DNA from: Phoronis australis
Lineage: Eukaryota; Phoronida; Phoronidae
Assembly: GCA_002633005.1 (NCBI GenBank)
Contig: NMRA01000246.1
Coordinates: 477,562-541,561 of the forward strand
DNA length: 64,000 nt
Reading direction: 5' to 3'
Part shown: one piece after another, positions 41,901 through 53,900 of the stretch
Layout: every line of letters begins with the position of its first letter
Numbering within the stretch: the first letter of the stretch is position 1
Translations under genes and position numbers: made by a program
Notes under the pieces: generated by a model
Seen by the model: the letters and a program-made list of their open reading frames with translations, nothing else
Databases searched by the model: none
Told to the model about the DNA's origin: nothing

Positions 41901-44900
41901 CTTGAGGGAACTCAAGACAAGTGTCTACTCTGTACACGAATACAATATGGTATACTTGAATAATTGTCTAATACTATTTTGCACTTGATGACTAGTGTAT
42001 GTATCTCACCTCCAGGGATTATCAAGTACAAACTTGGACTAGAACCTCATCTGCGTGAATCGTAATATACTCAAGCACAGAAATAGATTCTTATCCTGAG
42101 ATTGCAAAAAGTAGAAGGGAAAATAAGAACAATAATTTTGATTTTGATTTCGAGTTTAGAGATTAAGAACCCCGGTTAAATATGCCTTCTATTGAAGTTT
42201 ACATTCTCACGATATTGATTTCAAGCATTATGAAATGAATAGCTGTACAGGACATAACTGACAACTACAGATCTGAAATGAAATTTAGCACATCAATCTT
42301 AGAAATCGATGTCCCTGACCTTGGCTTGCTCGTCTTCTTCATCAGTGGATTCTTCGCTCTCCTTCTCTGATCCAAACAAATCCCCTTCTTCACTGTCACT
42401 CTGCCAATAACAACAAGGAATATAATTCCCATGACATCTACTGAATATTTTACAGGAAACATACTTTAACACAGACTAGTATAATAACACTCTGGTGTCT
42501 TTTTCATGAAACTAAGCGTTAAGACAGCAATTGGGTCTTGTGCTCCCGCTCCAAAATTACTGACAAAAGTTATAGCCAAGTAATTATGAGTGCTTCACAG
42601 TCTAGAAATAATTTGAAGAAATTATTTACTAGGTAACTAGCAGTTTGTTGTTGAAGTGAAATTTAATTACTTTTCAGAAATAGTTCTGTGGAGTGTATGA
42701 CCAAATTTCTGACTTCGGTCTTAAGTCACGTCTCATGAAACAGACCAAGCATCTGTTAACTGGTGTCAATTCTGCTCTGATGATTTTAACTTCGATGCAA
42801 CGTTATTGGTAATAAATTAATGAAAACCTACAGGCCTAGTAAATTGTGCTAATTCGTTTTTAACATACTTCTGACATTAACAATTATTTGGCACTTACAT
42901 CTACAGCCTTCTTAATAGACTTTCTTGGTTTCTTCTCAGTGTCAGAATCCTCTTCAGATTCAGACTCTGTTCCAGTTTCTGAGGACTGTCATACGGAAAA
43001 GACCACAACGGAGAAATTATTGAAAATGTGTTTCACAGTGGATAGTACATCATGACAACTACTGGTCATCTTGTAGTAAATACTTGCAAGACTGCTGTGA
43101 GTGTCAGATATATACAATGCATTAAGACAGTGAAACAAGTTCATACTGGCATGAACAGTTCAATAAATTAAAAATGCAACTGGCTAATTGCTATTAGAAA
43201 GGAAACGATCAAACACTTGGTGATCAGATACACAAAGTATAATGCTCGCAGAATGAGACTTCATATTGATTTTTGCGAATTTAAGGGTAAAACACTCATG
43301 TAAGTATTAGGATAAAATAAATAAAATAATGCCTGAAATTATTGTGAACAACTTCTTAGCATCTATGACATCTAAACAATCTAGTAATCTTCAAAATATT
43401 AGACCTCGACTGAACTGTCAAACTGTATCAAACTATGACACAAGTTCTTGCCCGGATTATTTGACAATTTCGTCAAACTTTTGTCACAATAAACAAGGCA
43501 TTTTTGCCGAGACGCTACTGCATCTAGATGTCATTACTTTATCTGTGAATGGCCTTCTACAGTAACTTGATCCAATTTTGACAGATTGCGTCTGACTCAA
43601 GACACACTTAGTCAGCCTTGAAACAGACTTTGCATGAAAAGAAAATGCCTTATATGGTAATGTGCATCAAAAGTTTGGCAAATTTTGACATTGTCCATCT
43701 AATTTTGACAACTACTGTAAACACAGATTAGCAGTGGGGTCTTAAATAAGATGTGTGCAGCATGCTTGAATTAGGCCATTCAGTAACAAGTTGATTACCA
43801 GCACATAATTAGGGCTGTTCTTGGACTGAAGCACTGCTTCATAAATTGACTAAATCTTGAAGGCAAGCATCAGTCACTCACCTCTGACATATCACCATCT
43901 TTGACTTTTGACTTTTTCTCTATTTCACCTTCACTCTCACTCTCTGACTCGCTGATACTACCATGGTCAGACACTTCTTCTTCTTCTAAATCAACAAAAT
44001 TTGCAAGAAAATCATCTAAAGTTGACTCTGAGGGTTTTACAGGCTCCCAAAAGATAATTGGCTATGAGCTATGTACATTCCGTTATAATTTCTAGAAGAA
44101 ATGAAGGCACAACAACTTAGTCTTGAAAATTCAAACTTTTAAATTTACAGGTTCTACAATTAGAATTTAACAGCTGAACGGGGAAAACACCGCTTTGATA
44201 GTGAAAACAAATACAATGTGCAAACTCTACTGTTCCTGGTTATCATCATTTTCTATCCAACTCTACTCCTATTACCACCATATTCACATTCCCCCCCCAC
44301 TCTTGCTGACTTTGCCTACCCCCAGTCATGATTCTCTTCCCATACCACAGTTCTGCATCCCTAGTCACTCACCGGAAGAGACCTCGGCTAGTCCAACGTC
44401 ATCATGCTGCATGAACTGTGCAGTGCCTATAATGAAGGGCAGCGGGCGATTCAAGTACGGGTCCTGAAATGTAAAATGAAGTTGATGAGACTCTTGAGTA
44501 TTCTCAGGCTTAACATGCTCATTGCTGAGATTTTAGGCACGTTAACTTAAAGTTTGTAAATGTTCAGAATGTGAGCAAAAAGCTATCAAGGATTTTTGGT
44601 ATAACAACATGAAGTTTCAAATCTTCAAACAATGAGTACACGCAACAGCTTATTAGTCACTTATTCTTACTGAACATAAACAAGAATTTGAATTTAAGGC
44701 CTCAAAAGTGTAGCATGTTATATCAATATAGGACCCACCCGATGAAAACTGTAGAGCTGGGCCATCCATTTTAATCTAGAGACCCCCACTCCAGCATTTA
44801 TGTGGAGACATCCATAATATAAAAGGCCCTAGTTTTGGGGCACTAAATTCAATTTCTGCCCTAGGTCATTTTAATAAGAATAAGTCATTTTAAATATAAG

Positions 44901-47900
44901 AATGTTTTCAAAAAAGTACACCAAAAAAGTATGGAAATTGTACTTTCTTAAAGTAATAGTAAGTAGTTCCACTGCACATTTACTTTTACAGAACAAATAT
45001 GTACAAAAAAGAAGATTAGAGTCCTACAATGCATTGGTGCAGATAATATTGAATTGAAATGACTGTCTTACAAATTTTCATATACAGGCCAAACTTCACG
45101 AGAATGTCCAAATATATGCTCACTGACATATTAAAGTGAAAACATGAACGATTTCAAAGCATAACGCCATCTCTTGATCTATGCACGAGCCAGTCAACTC
45201 ACAAAAAAGACTCTACTGCTAAAGACGTGCAGAACTGTCACAAATCACTGACCACAAACCATTGAAAAACATCCACAGCAGCACCACAATTCAAACGGTT
45301 ACATTTGTATCATGTAATACATGAAATAAAAAGGCCGTTAAGGGGCGTGGAATAAGTCATATCCATCTGAAATGCCACAAGTACTGTCATCTCCTTGCCT
45401 GAAACTTATTTAATATCAAATTTCCATCAACGAACTTGGTAGAGCCATACCCATAATGAACGAAATTGCCGCTAGGGGAATCTAGAGTAGGGGAAATCTA
45501 TGTCAGGTGAACTCTCCACAACTGAAAAAAGAACCATCTAGGAACTTGTTAGATATTGAGGCACGCACAAAAACAAAACTGTCACTAGAGGGTGCCACAA
45601 TAGTTGGACCAGGTCTGAAAATCAGCACCCGCTGCGGTTTTCTCAGCAGAAAAACACCTCACAATTTTCATAATGATCCTTGTAGCACTTCGGGCAGATA
45701 GAGGTGGAAATAATAAAAATGGTGAAGGGGGAGGCATACAATATTAAATCTATCTGAAAATGGAAATACAGCTTGCCAAATTGGTGACATACCTTAGCTT
45801 CCAAAATTGGGTCAACATTATAAGTCACGTCCTCATCTTCAGAGTCCGAGTTGGCCACGTCTACATCCAGCTTCTCAAAGGCAGTGTCAACAACCTCCAG
45901 GCCATACTTTATGGCTTCGCACATCTTTGGAATCAGTTCGGATTCTCGCTGTTCACGGGTTTTTTCCTTTGAAATATAGAAAGTGGTCATCAAAAAACTT
46001 AGTTAACTCTGACTGATGTAGCTGCCACAAAAAAATAACTTCTAAGCCTGAGTCTGGCACATCCACTACGAATACCACCATGTATGCTAAGGAAGTGCCA
46101 AGTTGTAATTTTACATTCTTTTGTTGTGCAACTCTTATTACTCCGAAGACCTAACGCTTTAAAACTTGGAGTGTCTACAGGCTAAGTCAGAAACACTCAT
46201 ATTAATTTTAACATTCATTGCTGCATTTGAGTGCTTGTGAGTTCTCTAATTTTTCTTCCCTGATGAAAAACTGGGACAAATCTCAACAAGGAAGGGGTGT
46301 GTTCCTAAAGAACTGATAAGAAACTCCACCAAGGGCCTTAAGAACAAGCTCACAGCCATTTAAATGTTTTAACCTCTAAGAACCGATGAGCACAGATACA
46401 ACAGAATGACATCAAATAATTTGTAGGTCAACAAGGCATGCAAAACTAGCAGTCTACTGGAAATTAGTTCACAATACATCCAAATTTCATCCACATTTTC
46501 AAAATTCAAATTATTACAAAACACGTTTGTCGTATTAGGAACTGGTTTTGGAATGAAACTTTTTTAGGTCAAACTTGGTATATGAAAAGATTGACTGAGT
46601 CAAAGTCCAAGTTTAAGGACAGTTTCAAGTACTAAACAAAAAATCGCTTCTTACCAAGTCCACAAACAGTTTAACAGCAAAGTGGACTCAATCAAGTTCC
46701 TAATAGGTTTTTGTACTGAAGGCAAGTTCCACATTTCAGTCATAATGTAGAATGGACCCACAACCTCAGTGGTGGCGGTCCAATGCTCTGATGGCATACC
46801 TGCCCTCAACCTCATACATGAACACTGAGGTACTTAATAAGTGTATTCAATTGGTGTAATCACCGCTCTTGATGACTTGCAGACAACGACCAGAAGTGGC
46901 AATTTATAACAGAATATTCAACAAAAAAAATAGGGGTTTTGGTGTTTAAAAGCTCTGGTCAAAGCTAATAACTTCAAGAAGACTATTCCATCTAACAATA
47001 ATACCAAAATCAAGTTTTTGGCAATAAAAATAATGGTATTACTTTAAATCCAAAAAGAAAGTGCCCACATCGACAGACTCTAAGAACTGGGTCAACAACA
47101 GCTTCGGCAAAATCTTTAATATTTGCTTTATCTAAAACACAGAGAATTTATTGCACTAATTTTACAAATCGAGGACAACAAATTTTGAGAGGGGAGACCT
47201 AAAGAGCACCTTCACATGCCATGTAATACAAGCATCCTACAAACACCAGAACATCATAAAAGGTAGACTTCGGAAGCCAAACATAATGCAAGGACACACT
47301 GTGAAATCTGGTCATCAAATAGCTGTGACTTACTGAAAGCTCAACTCAGTAACCACCCAACTCCTTCTCACTATCAGTATCTTTCAAGGAATTATCCAAT
47401 CAGTCCTGTATTGTGTGAATGATACAGCATTCTTCCTGATATGGCTATCAAAGTGATGTCAACTAGTAAGATTTAGATAGGATGTGAACATCTAGGATCA
47501 ATTGTTTTTCATGTATTTGCCATTAAAAAGTGCTTTCAAATCATTGCCTTTTGTTAAGTGGGCAACAGTCATTCATAGTCGACTCAGTTTTGGAAAAGTG
47601 TTAGATGCGTGTTATTAGGTGGAGAAAACTAGTTCTCAAAATGTAGGACTTCATCTGGAACATTTTGTCTAAACCTTAGCTGAATTGTCGTGGGAATCTA
47701 GCAATTTAGGCAGGATACAATGTGCACACAAAGCAATCGGACAGAACTGCAAAATGAAATAGTAAATTTTTGTAAGGGTTATGGACACTTGGAGAGTAAA
47801 TTCTATGCAGATTAACGTCAAGCATGGAATGTGAATATTATTATTATCATTATCACTATTCAATCAAATAATTACTATGGCAGCACCGCAACAATTAACT

Positions 47901-50900
47901 GTAATGAACAAATTAAGTTTGAAAATGTTTACCATCCTGCATTCAGTGCATGACCTCTGCTAAAGGTCAAAAGTTATTGAAACAATATACTGGAAGCAGC
48001 ATACTTCCTTGTTGGAAAGTTAAAATTTAGCAAGCTAATTCTCTGAATTCTCACAAAAAACTGCATGTTCGCTGAAATATAGCATTCAGTAAACAATTGC
48101 AGCAGACAAATGAAATCAGTGAAACTGGGAAGTCTTTAAAGAGGCACTTAACCTATGTCGTCCGTCAAAAAACAAATATTTCATTAAGACCACATACTGC
48201 CCAGTCTCATCTTTACTCACATTAAAATGATCTCAAGACTTGAGGCCTGGCCCATACATTTGCCTATCACAGCAGGTTTATTTCAGATGCCAAGGTGGTG
48301 TGGATGTCTGCTGTGGCCAATTCTAGATTACTGAATGTAACCAATTTCTCAATTCTAACCAAGGATACAAATGCAACTAAGTATATTTGGATTGAGTAAA
48401 TACACCAGTGAACATTGCCTTTAAAACAAGAACATGGTTCATAGCGCAATAAAACATGAACACAATAATTACACTACCTGTTGATCTGGCTTTTTCTCTT
48501 CCTCTTTGGCTTCTGTGTTTACATCCTCGTCGTACACTCTCTAGAATGGTAAAGCACTGCTTGCATCAAACGTCAGATGCTCTAGCTGGATGTAAATACA
48601 GGGTATGTCAAAAAATCCTGACAATATTGTGCTTTTGGTATAGCTCTATTGGAATTTTATCTTCTCAGTCACTTTTTTCTGGTCTAGTTTTTCTAACTCA
48701 AAATCTACAACATCAGAACTTTGACACTGTCCCCCTTCATGCCAGAATGGGCGAGTCAGTTAATTAATATGCTGCAGATTAATTCCCTACGCAATAGACG
48801 GTACAAGTCAATAACGACACAAGAGGGTCTTTTGCAGTTGTCGTGGTTAGGATGATGTAGGACCCTTGAAAAATGACCACATTTGTGTTACTTTCAACCA
48901 CCAAAATCACAGAAATGTCTGTTCGCATTCATATGCAAAATTCAGATATCATGTTTTAAGCACTTTACGAAATTGCTTTTAGAATGTCCATTTTCACATG
49001 AGGTGTTATTAGTAAATGATACTTGTATCATTATCATGCCAAAAGGCAAAAGTTGCATAAAACAAAAACGAAAATTTGGAAAAATGTAGCATTTTTGAGC
49101 TTGCATCTTTAACATTTAGTACTGTTTTTTTTCACCAATGAACCTTTATGTTTTGCTAAACTTAACTAAAAATGCATAGCCATGTGACCCAACCAATGAA
49201 AGATTCGTAAAAAGTAAAAAATTAAATTCTACAGGCATTCTAAAATTTCAGGAAATATAATACTCATACTGAATCTATAGTTTGTAAATATCTGATTATA
49301 TACACAGACTACTAAGGCAAGGTCCTAGATAACCTTAACAGAGCAAGAATGGCACATCTCAACATGATGTGAAGACCAGTAGTGGAAAACAAATAATAAC
49401 TGACAGAATCTAACAGTACATTCCCAAAAATAAGCAGACGAAATGACGCACAATTATTTGTCATGACGGCTGAGCACAGGTCCAGAGTGGATATAAGGTC
49501 ACTCGAAGTATTTGAAGTTGCAATTTGCTAGTTGGCACAATCTGCATTGAGCTACTGGGTTTTAAAACAAAGTTCTTTGTACTCACGTTTTCTACAAACT
49601 GTGTATTGGCAAGGTGAATGAATTCATTGAACACATTGTGCACACGCACGTCTGTTGCCTTTAAGTCACCCACCAGACCATCAACTTCTTGGCCCGTTTC
49701 ATGAGTACGTGCAATCATCCGCTTTGAAAACTGTTCAAGGTACAGGAGCAGCTAAAACCAAAGATTTTGCATATTCTACAACAAAGCGGAGTCCAGACAC
49801 TGCTGCACATTTGAAAAAACAAAATGAAATAGTCCAGATTCAGGAATCTTGTGGCAACATAGAGATGTGAAGAAAATCAGGGGATTCGAAAATTAGAATT
49901 GCAATGTTAACGTTTGCAAATCAGATACGAAAGATATTTTGTCTTTTTGAAAAGTGTTGCATTAGTGATCATAGATTAAAATAGAGAAAAAATCTTCGTT
50001 GTAGTTCATTACTCACAAAAATGACAATGTACATGTGCCATCAAAATTGTCAGGCTTCACCACAGAGAAGGTAAAGAAAATTAGCTAAAAAAGTAAAAGA
50101 ATTCTCATTAAAAGTGCGTGATATGTACTCTCTGATGAAAAGATCCATCACAATTATATTGCTGTTTTGCACTAAAGGTTTTTTAAATCACCTTTTAGCC
50201 ATTTGTGAAATATACCATCAAGAAATCAAAGTGTTTCATACCCCTGCATCACCCGCCAAAGACCACCTGTGAGCACCTTTTCTCATCTCATCTAATGTCC
50301 ACGGTCTTTCCCATACCTTTTGTTCAGGCTCTAATTGACTTTGCTCTGCTGGGGGACTGGTAGGACCATTTGCCTGGATTGGACAGGTAGAATTTACTAG
50401 AAACTTACCACAACTGAATTCTGTGATTTTTTTCAACCAGTAGTACTATAAATACATGAGTTCTGCAATAAAATAGTTACATATGAGTAGCTGTTAAAGG
50501 AGAATGCCACCCGATTTAATTAGTCTTTTTTGCCGTCTTAATCAGTCTATATCCACATTGCCTCGCATACGGTCGACCTTACCTTGCCAAGAGGTGTCGC
50601 ATTAACCTGTGAAGAAGGTGAGAAACGACGCTAGTGACGTCAGTGGTTCATATGCAGAGTGATTGCCGCTAGTTTGCGGTGCATCGTTCCCGCATGTCCG
50701 AACTAAGCAGCTGCGAGGAAAGCGGGTATATCGTTTTTTTTTACTTCCTCGAGAGTCCAAAATGTTTAGGAAGTGGCTCATGGTAGTGAAGAATGAAATG
50801 TACACTGTAAATAGCAAGTATGAGGCCGTGAAACATCTCCGTGTCTGTGGCCTGCAGACGTCGACAGTAGCGGATGCCGGCTTACCAAATAACTCCATAC

Positions 50901-53900
50901 GTTCCGTTGTCTGCGCTTGTTCACGGCGCCTCTCTAGTATTTCTTCATCACTGTATTCCTGTTCGAATTGATAGCCTGTAAAACTTAACTATCCACCTTC
51001 GATGTCAGGACTGATGAGCTCTAGCTCGTCCTAAGTCGGGATTGCGAGTTGCCATGTTGGCGTTTATTACTGAGCGTTCTGTTTCAAAATGAATTATTCT
51101 CACCCTAACCAATACTTATATAAAACTGAAACATAGTCTGTCTCATTAGATGCAATTTGTAATGCCTTTGGGGTGTTCGTGAGCGCAAATGATTTGAGAA
51201 GCCAGCAATGAATAAATCACTGCGTTACCGGCTTTATGTGCAATAAAACTAATTGACGGGAAACCGAGGCCGTACCGTGTGAGCTCATGATAATTTAGTG
51301 TTTGTTGGCAGAAACTGTTGTGAAACAACTCAATTTTCATCTCACGGCCAGGTGTTAGGGGAATCTTTATTTACATTTACATTACTCAAATAATGATTGT
51401 CAATGTACAACTTCTGCCCTGACGGTACTGTGGCCAAAGCGGAACCTGAATTTGCGCGCCCCGACGAGTAAGTAGATTTGCAGTTTCGTAGCTAATTCGC
51501 CAACATAATCACGTGCACATTATTTTGGCTCACTAGTATAGTATTTTCTTGAATGGAAGTTTAGTTTCCACTGAACTTTGGCTGGTTTATGTTCGTAATG
51601 TCTGATCAGTTTCCGAGCCACTCATTGGCTGGGATAACGAGTAAATCCAGCCGGCTGCGACGGGCCTGATCAGGTTCCGAGCCACTGACCAGGAAAACAA
51701 GCGTTTTGTGTTTAGAACTCAAAAAATCACAAGTCTAAACAACACAGATCTAGGTTCTCCTGTCTGTATCTCACGGAAAATGCTTCGAAATTATCTCTGA
51801 ACAGACCCCAAACTCCTGCTACGGACCTTATATTGGCCTGCCAACCTTTGAATGCTACGGTGTGTCCAAATACGAATAAATCCGTAAGAGCGAAATAAAA
51901 CAATACGTTTTCATAAGGATTTTTTAAGGATTTTACATCGAAGTTTGATGATTTATTGGTGTTAAACGATGACTTCAAGCGATAACCTGACACCAGTAAC
52001 CCGTGTTGTGAACTGCTGAACAGACTGCGCGTGAAACCGATGACGTCATTGGATAATTTCAACACCTCCGTCTGCCGTCAGGTGTCAGGTAACGCAACCG
52101 TACGTGTCATTATGGAGTAGAGCTACTCGATCTAAATTGACACAAATTAGGTTGTTTTTTGGGTGGCATGCTCCCTTAAGGTGTGCATATGATACATTGC
52201 CTACCAACTGCCTTACCTCAGCGTTGATGCCATATGATACCCTGCCCATAACCCACCATACTTTTCCGTATGACCCCGAGTCTACTGAAACCAATTTTTC
52301 TTAAGAATCGTGAAAATTTCAGTATGGGGACAAAGGGATCATGAGTTCATGATCCCTTATTGAAATTTCATGATTTTTGCGAATAGAAGTGAGTGTACAC
52401 AATTTCAAAAATTGCGTTTTCTACCCACAATGCGTTACATGGATGCAAAAACAAAATAATTGCATCTTTAAGTCTATTATGATTTCAAATTACCATGCTA
52501 AGTGTCCCGTGGCAGTTACTAAGTGTCCCGTGGCAGTTACTAAGTGCCCCATGGCAGTTACTAAGTGTCCCGTGGCAGTTACTAAGTGTCCCGTGGCAGT
52601 TACTAAGTGTCCCGTGGCAGTTACTAAGTGTCACGTGGCAGATTACTGCAATATATTTAAACCGTTTTTCCATCTGTGTAATTAAGTATGCAACACATTC
52701 ATCAGATGCTGTAGAGGACCTATCCCAGGGGGCCCAAGCAGCATCCAACAGAGTGTCACATGACTTCCTCCGAGTTCCTTAGGAGAGCACAAGTGTCCCT
52801 ATAGTATTCCTTACGAACCATAGTCGATGTCTGTTCGACAACTAACATGTGCCCTGCTGGGTACAAGGATTAAAAACAACGCCCAGGATGTCAAAAGTTC
52901 CCTACATACACCAGAGCATGATCAGTACCCTTATCACAGGGAATATGGCATCACCAGTGGTGACACTGGGAACCCACGTGACTTGTAACAGATTTCATTC
53001 ATGGCAGTGGAATTAAGGTAGTGGAAGGTCCTACATAAAACATTTGAAAAAGATCGAGATAAGATCTTTCTAACACTGTGATCTCGAACCAACACTTTTG
53101 AACAAAACTGCCACTTGTTCCCATGACCACCAAACTTTACCCAAGTCTTGATTTGAAACTTGGCCAATCACACGCGAGGCAAACATAGCCCCTCGCCCAG
53201 CTGGAGAGAGGCTACAGTCCCCATCAGCCCTGTGCTAATTTCACCTCCTGTATTTTAAATGGGTGGCAGCCCAAATCCAGTCACCAAACATGTAAGAGGT
53301 TTTCACCTCATCAAAAATACATTTTGTACTTATAATTTCCACATAAAAAAGCACTTAATATCTTTAGCTTCTGATTCTATGCATATCTTCGATGAAGCAT
53401 ATTTACAGGAATTAAGATGAGCTTGACAGAGAACTTTATTGGTCGCCATAATCTGTTTCACTGCACACAATAACGACACACGAGACATAAAAACACGAGA
53501 CTGAGAGGATCGCGTGACCTGGAGACAGACACTTGCAAAAAGCAGGATGTGAAGATATCCAGAGGAATAATGTAAGATTTGTGTCCCTTGGACTTTTTGC
53601 TTTTGAACAGGAATAATTTCAGTGAACTTCCTCAAAATGGCACCAGGCGAGGGACTCATGAGTGAACTTTAACAAATTTTCATGGTTGCATTCAAGCTGT
53701 ATTGACTAAATTGTCTCCATAGTCATGGGATGAGCTCTAATACATGCTTCATTAAATGTTATCCACTAGAGTTTGAAATGAATATCTTTTTATGGAGGTA
53801 TGCTGTCATCTGTGGATACCTGCAGCATCTCCCAGCAATTTATTGCCTAATCACATGTATGACATAGGAAAAATTACACAAAGCGTTGCACAAGAATACT

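Noticed and set aside
52485-52748. Repetitive NCHGTLS / CPVAVTK peptides as a real protein
   Set aside because: They are generated by a 21-bp minisatellite that is open on both strands; no gene structure surrounds it.
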